Below are positions 12,352 to 13,113 of a stretch of DNA of 13,113 nt, piece by piece. The stretch comes from Pseudomonadota bacterium (GTDB lineage Bacteria > Pseudomonadota > Alphaproteobacteria > Rhizobiales > Aestuariivirgaceae). Within the stretch, counting starts at the first letter, position 1. Each line of letters begins with the position of its first letter. A model generated the notes under the pieces. It had not been told where the DNA came from, made no database searches, and worked only from the letters and a program-made list of their open reading frames with translations. The stretch covers positions 1-13,113 of the forward strand of contig JAEKFU010000324.1 of NCBI GenBank assembly GCA_016522385.1, given 5' to 3'. A program made the position numbers and the translations under genes.

Positions 12352-13113
12352 ATGGGACACACTGCCTCTGCCACCTTGCCGGCAATCCAATCGCCTGAGC
12401 CCGCATCCGGAATCAGCGCGTCGCTGACCTTTATCAAGCATCAGGACGCCAAGCCAGTATTCCACTCCTCCGCCCTGACCGGCGGCGCACCGGAATATTT
12501 CTACGATCACGAAGACCACACGGTGAGGATTGCTGACATGCGCGATATCAGCGATACGCTGTCGGTCGACCGCGAGGGCTTCGAACTTATCCATGACACC
12601 ACGGTAGTCGATGACCTTTATGACGATAACGCAATCGAACAGGCCTATCTGCCGGAGATTGAGGAGCTCCTCAAAGCCAGGTTCGGCGCCAGTCGCGTCG
12701 TCGTGTTCGATGTCACAAGGCGTTCGGATGGCGGCAGCGGTGCGCAAAACCCGGACGGTCTGCGCGGACCTGCACGCCAGCTGCATGTCGATTACACGAC
12801 CAAGAGCGGGCCGCAGCGCGTTAGGGATGTCCTCGGTAAGGCCGAGGCCGTCCGTCTTGAAGATGCCGGCGCCCGCATCATCCAGGTCAATGTCTGGCGC
12901 CCGATCCGCGGCCCCGTCGAACGCGCACCGCTGGCGCTGGCCGATGCCTCGAACACCCATCCCGAGGACCTGATCGCCACTGACCAGGTGTTTCCCGACC
13001 GGGTCGGCGAAATCTACAACATCGCCCATGACCGCGCCCAGCGCTGGTACTATGCCCCGCATATGACCCGCGATGAGGTGCTGCTGATCAAGGGCTGGGA
13101 CAGCCTCGACGAC
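12352..13113 (+). CDS. CmcJ/NvfI-family oxygenase (partial, runs off the window)
   Basis: 254 codons are open to the window end with no stop. Features shared with the CmcJ/AsaB/NvfI group of hydroxylase/desaturase-like proteins are RVVVFDVTRRS (115-125), RQLHVDYTTKSGPQRV (142-157), QVNVWRPIRGPV (178-189), LALADAS (194-200) and RWYYAPHMTRDEVLLIKGWDS (231-251). H145 and D147 form an HxD pair suitable for iron; H226 or H237 could be the distal ligand. NvfI is an Fe(II)/2-oxoglutarate enzyme and CmcJ acts in cephamycin synthesis. The substrate here is unknown. AAGGA precedes the ATG by about 9 nt. The family is usually about 270-300 residues, so little is missing. It is probably controlled by the adjacent LysR protein. 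A long antisense ORF across this gene is a shadow. Confidence 0.85.
   Translation, partial: MGHTASATLPAIQSPEPASGISASLTFIKHQDAKPVFHSSALTGGAPEYFYDHEDHTVRIADMRDISDTLSVDREGFELIHDTTVVDDLYDDNAIEQAYLPEIEELLKARFGASRVVVFDVTRRSDGGSGAQNPDGLRGPARQLHVDYTTKSGPQRVRDVLGKAEAVRLEDAGARIIQVNVWRPIRGPVERAPLALADASNTHPEDLIATDQVFPDRVGEIYNIAHDRAQRWYYAPHMTRDEVLLIKGWDSLDD

Noticed and set aside
12298..13062. 254-codon minus-strand ORF across the oxygenase gene
   Set aside because: The plus strand holds a clear CmcJ/NvfI-family protein with a ribosome-binding site. The antisense frame has no recognisable domain and is a by-product of GC-rich codon use.

Overview
The window looks like chromosomal DNA of an alphaproteobacterium. 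The gene set (octanoyltransferase, propionyl-CoA carboxylase alpha subunit, GcvA-type LysR regulator, DUF2199 protein), the moderately high GC of the coding regions and the palindromic intergenic repeats all resemble Hyphomicrobiales (Rhizobiales) and related marine groups. A cupin with the residue pattern of DddQ/DddL dimethylsulfoniopropionate (DMSP) lyases suggests a marine or coastal lifestyle. I did not assign a genus. No plasmid, phage or CRISPR signal is visible.

Layout. 1-330 is a cluster of palindromic repeats ending at the stop codon of a minus-strand pcm gene (protein-L-isoaspartate methyltransferase). An apparently empty stretch of about 300 bp follows, then tRNA-Leu(GAG) and a small secreted protein, both on the minus strand. 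lipB (+) converges with a minus-strand run across a 50-bp palindrome at 2806-2855. In transcription order the run is pccA, a VOC-fold protein, a lipoprotein and acylphosphatase (6215 down to 2852), tightly packed except for a 73-nt gap. Divergently from pccA, a class III nucleotide cyclase-like protein (6342-7658) is followed 31 nt later by the DMSP-lyase-like cupin. Three minus-strand genes come next: a RidA-family protein, a membrane-anchored unknown and a secreted coiled-coil unknown. They are followed by a plus-strand DUF2199 gene and a second copy of the long repeat. The right end carries a LysR regulator and the first 254 codons of a CmcJ/NvfI-family oxygenase that runs off the window.

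How parts may work together. The LysR gene and the oxygenase gene are each preceded by an almost identical 18-bp sequence (17 of 18 bases) centred on a T-N11-A palindrome. They are best read as a regulator controlling itself and one neighbouring oxidoreductase. The cyclase-like gene and the cupin gene could share a transcript. The cyclase keeps its metal-binding aspartates but has serine at both purine-recognition positions.

The most unusual structural feature is a repeat family. Two copies of about 140 bp lie in opposite orientation 10.6 kb apart (191-330 and 10971-11110). A compact 50-bp palindrome (2806-2855) shares their terminal sequence. In two unrelated genes, pcm and acylphosphatase, the stop codon lies inside the end of this repeat.
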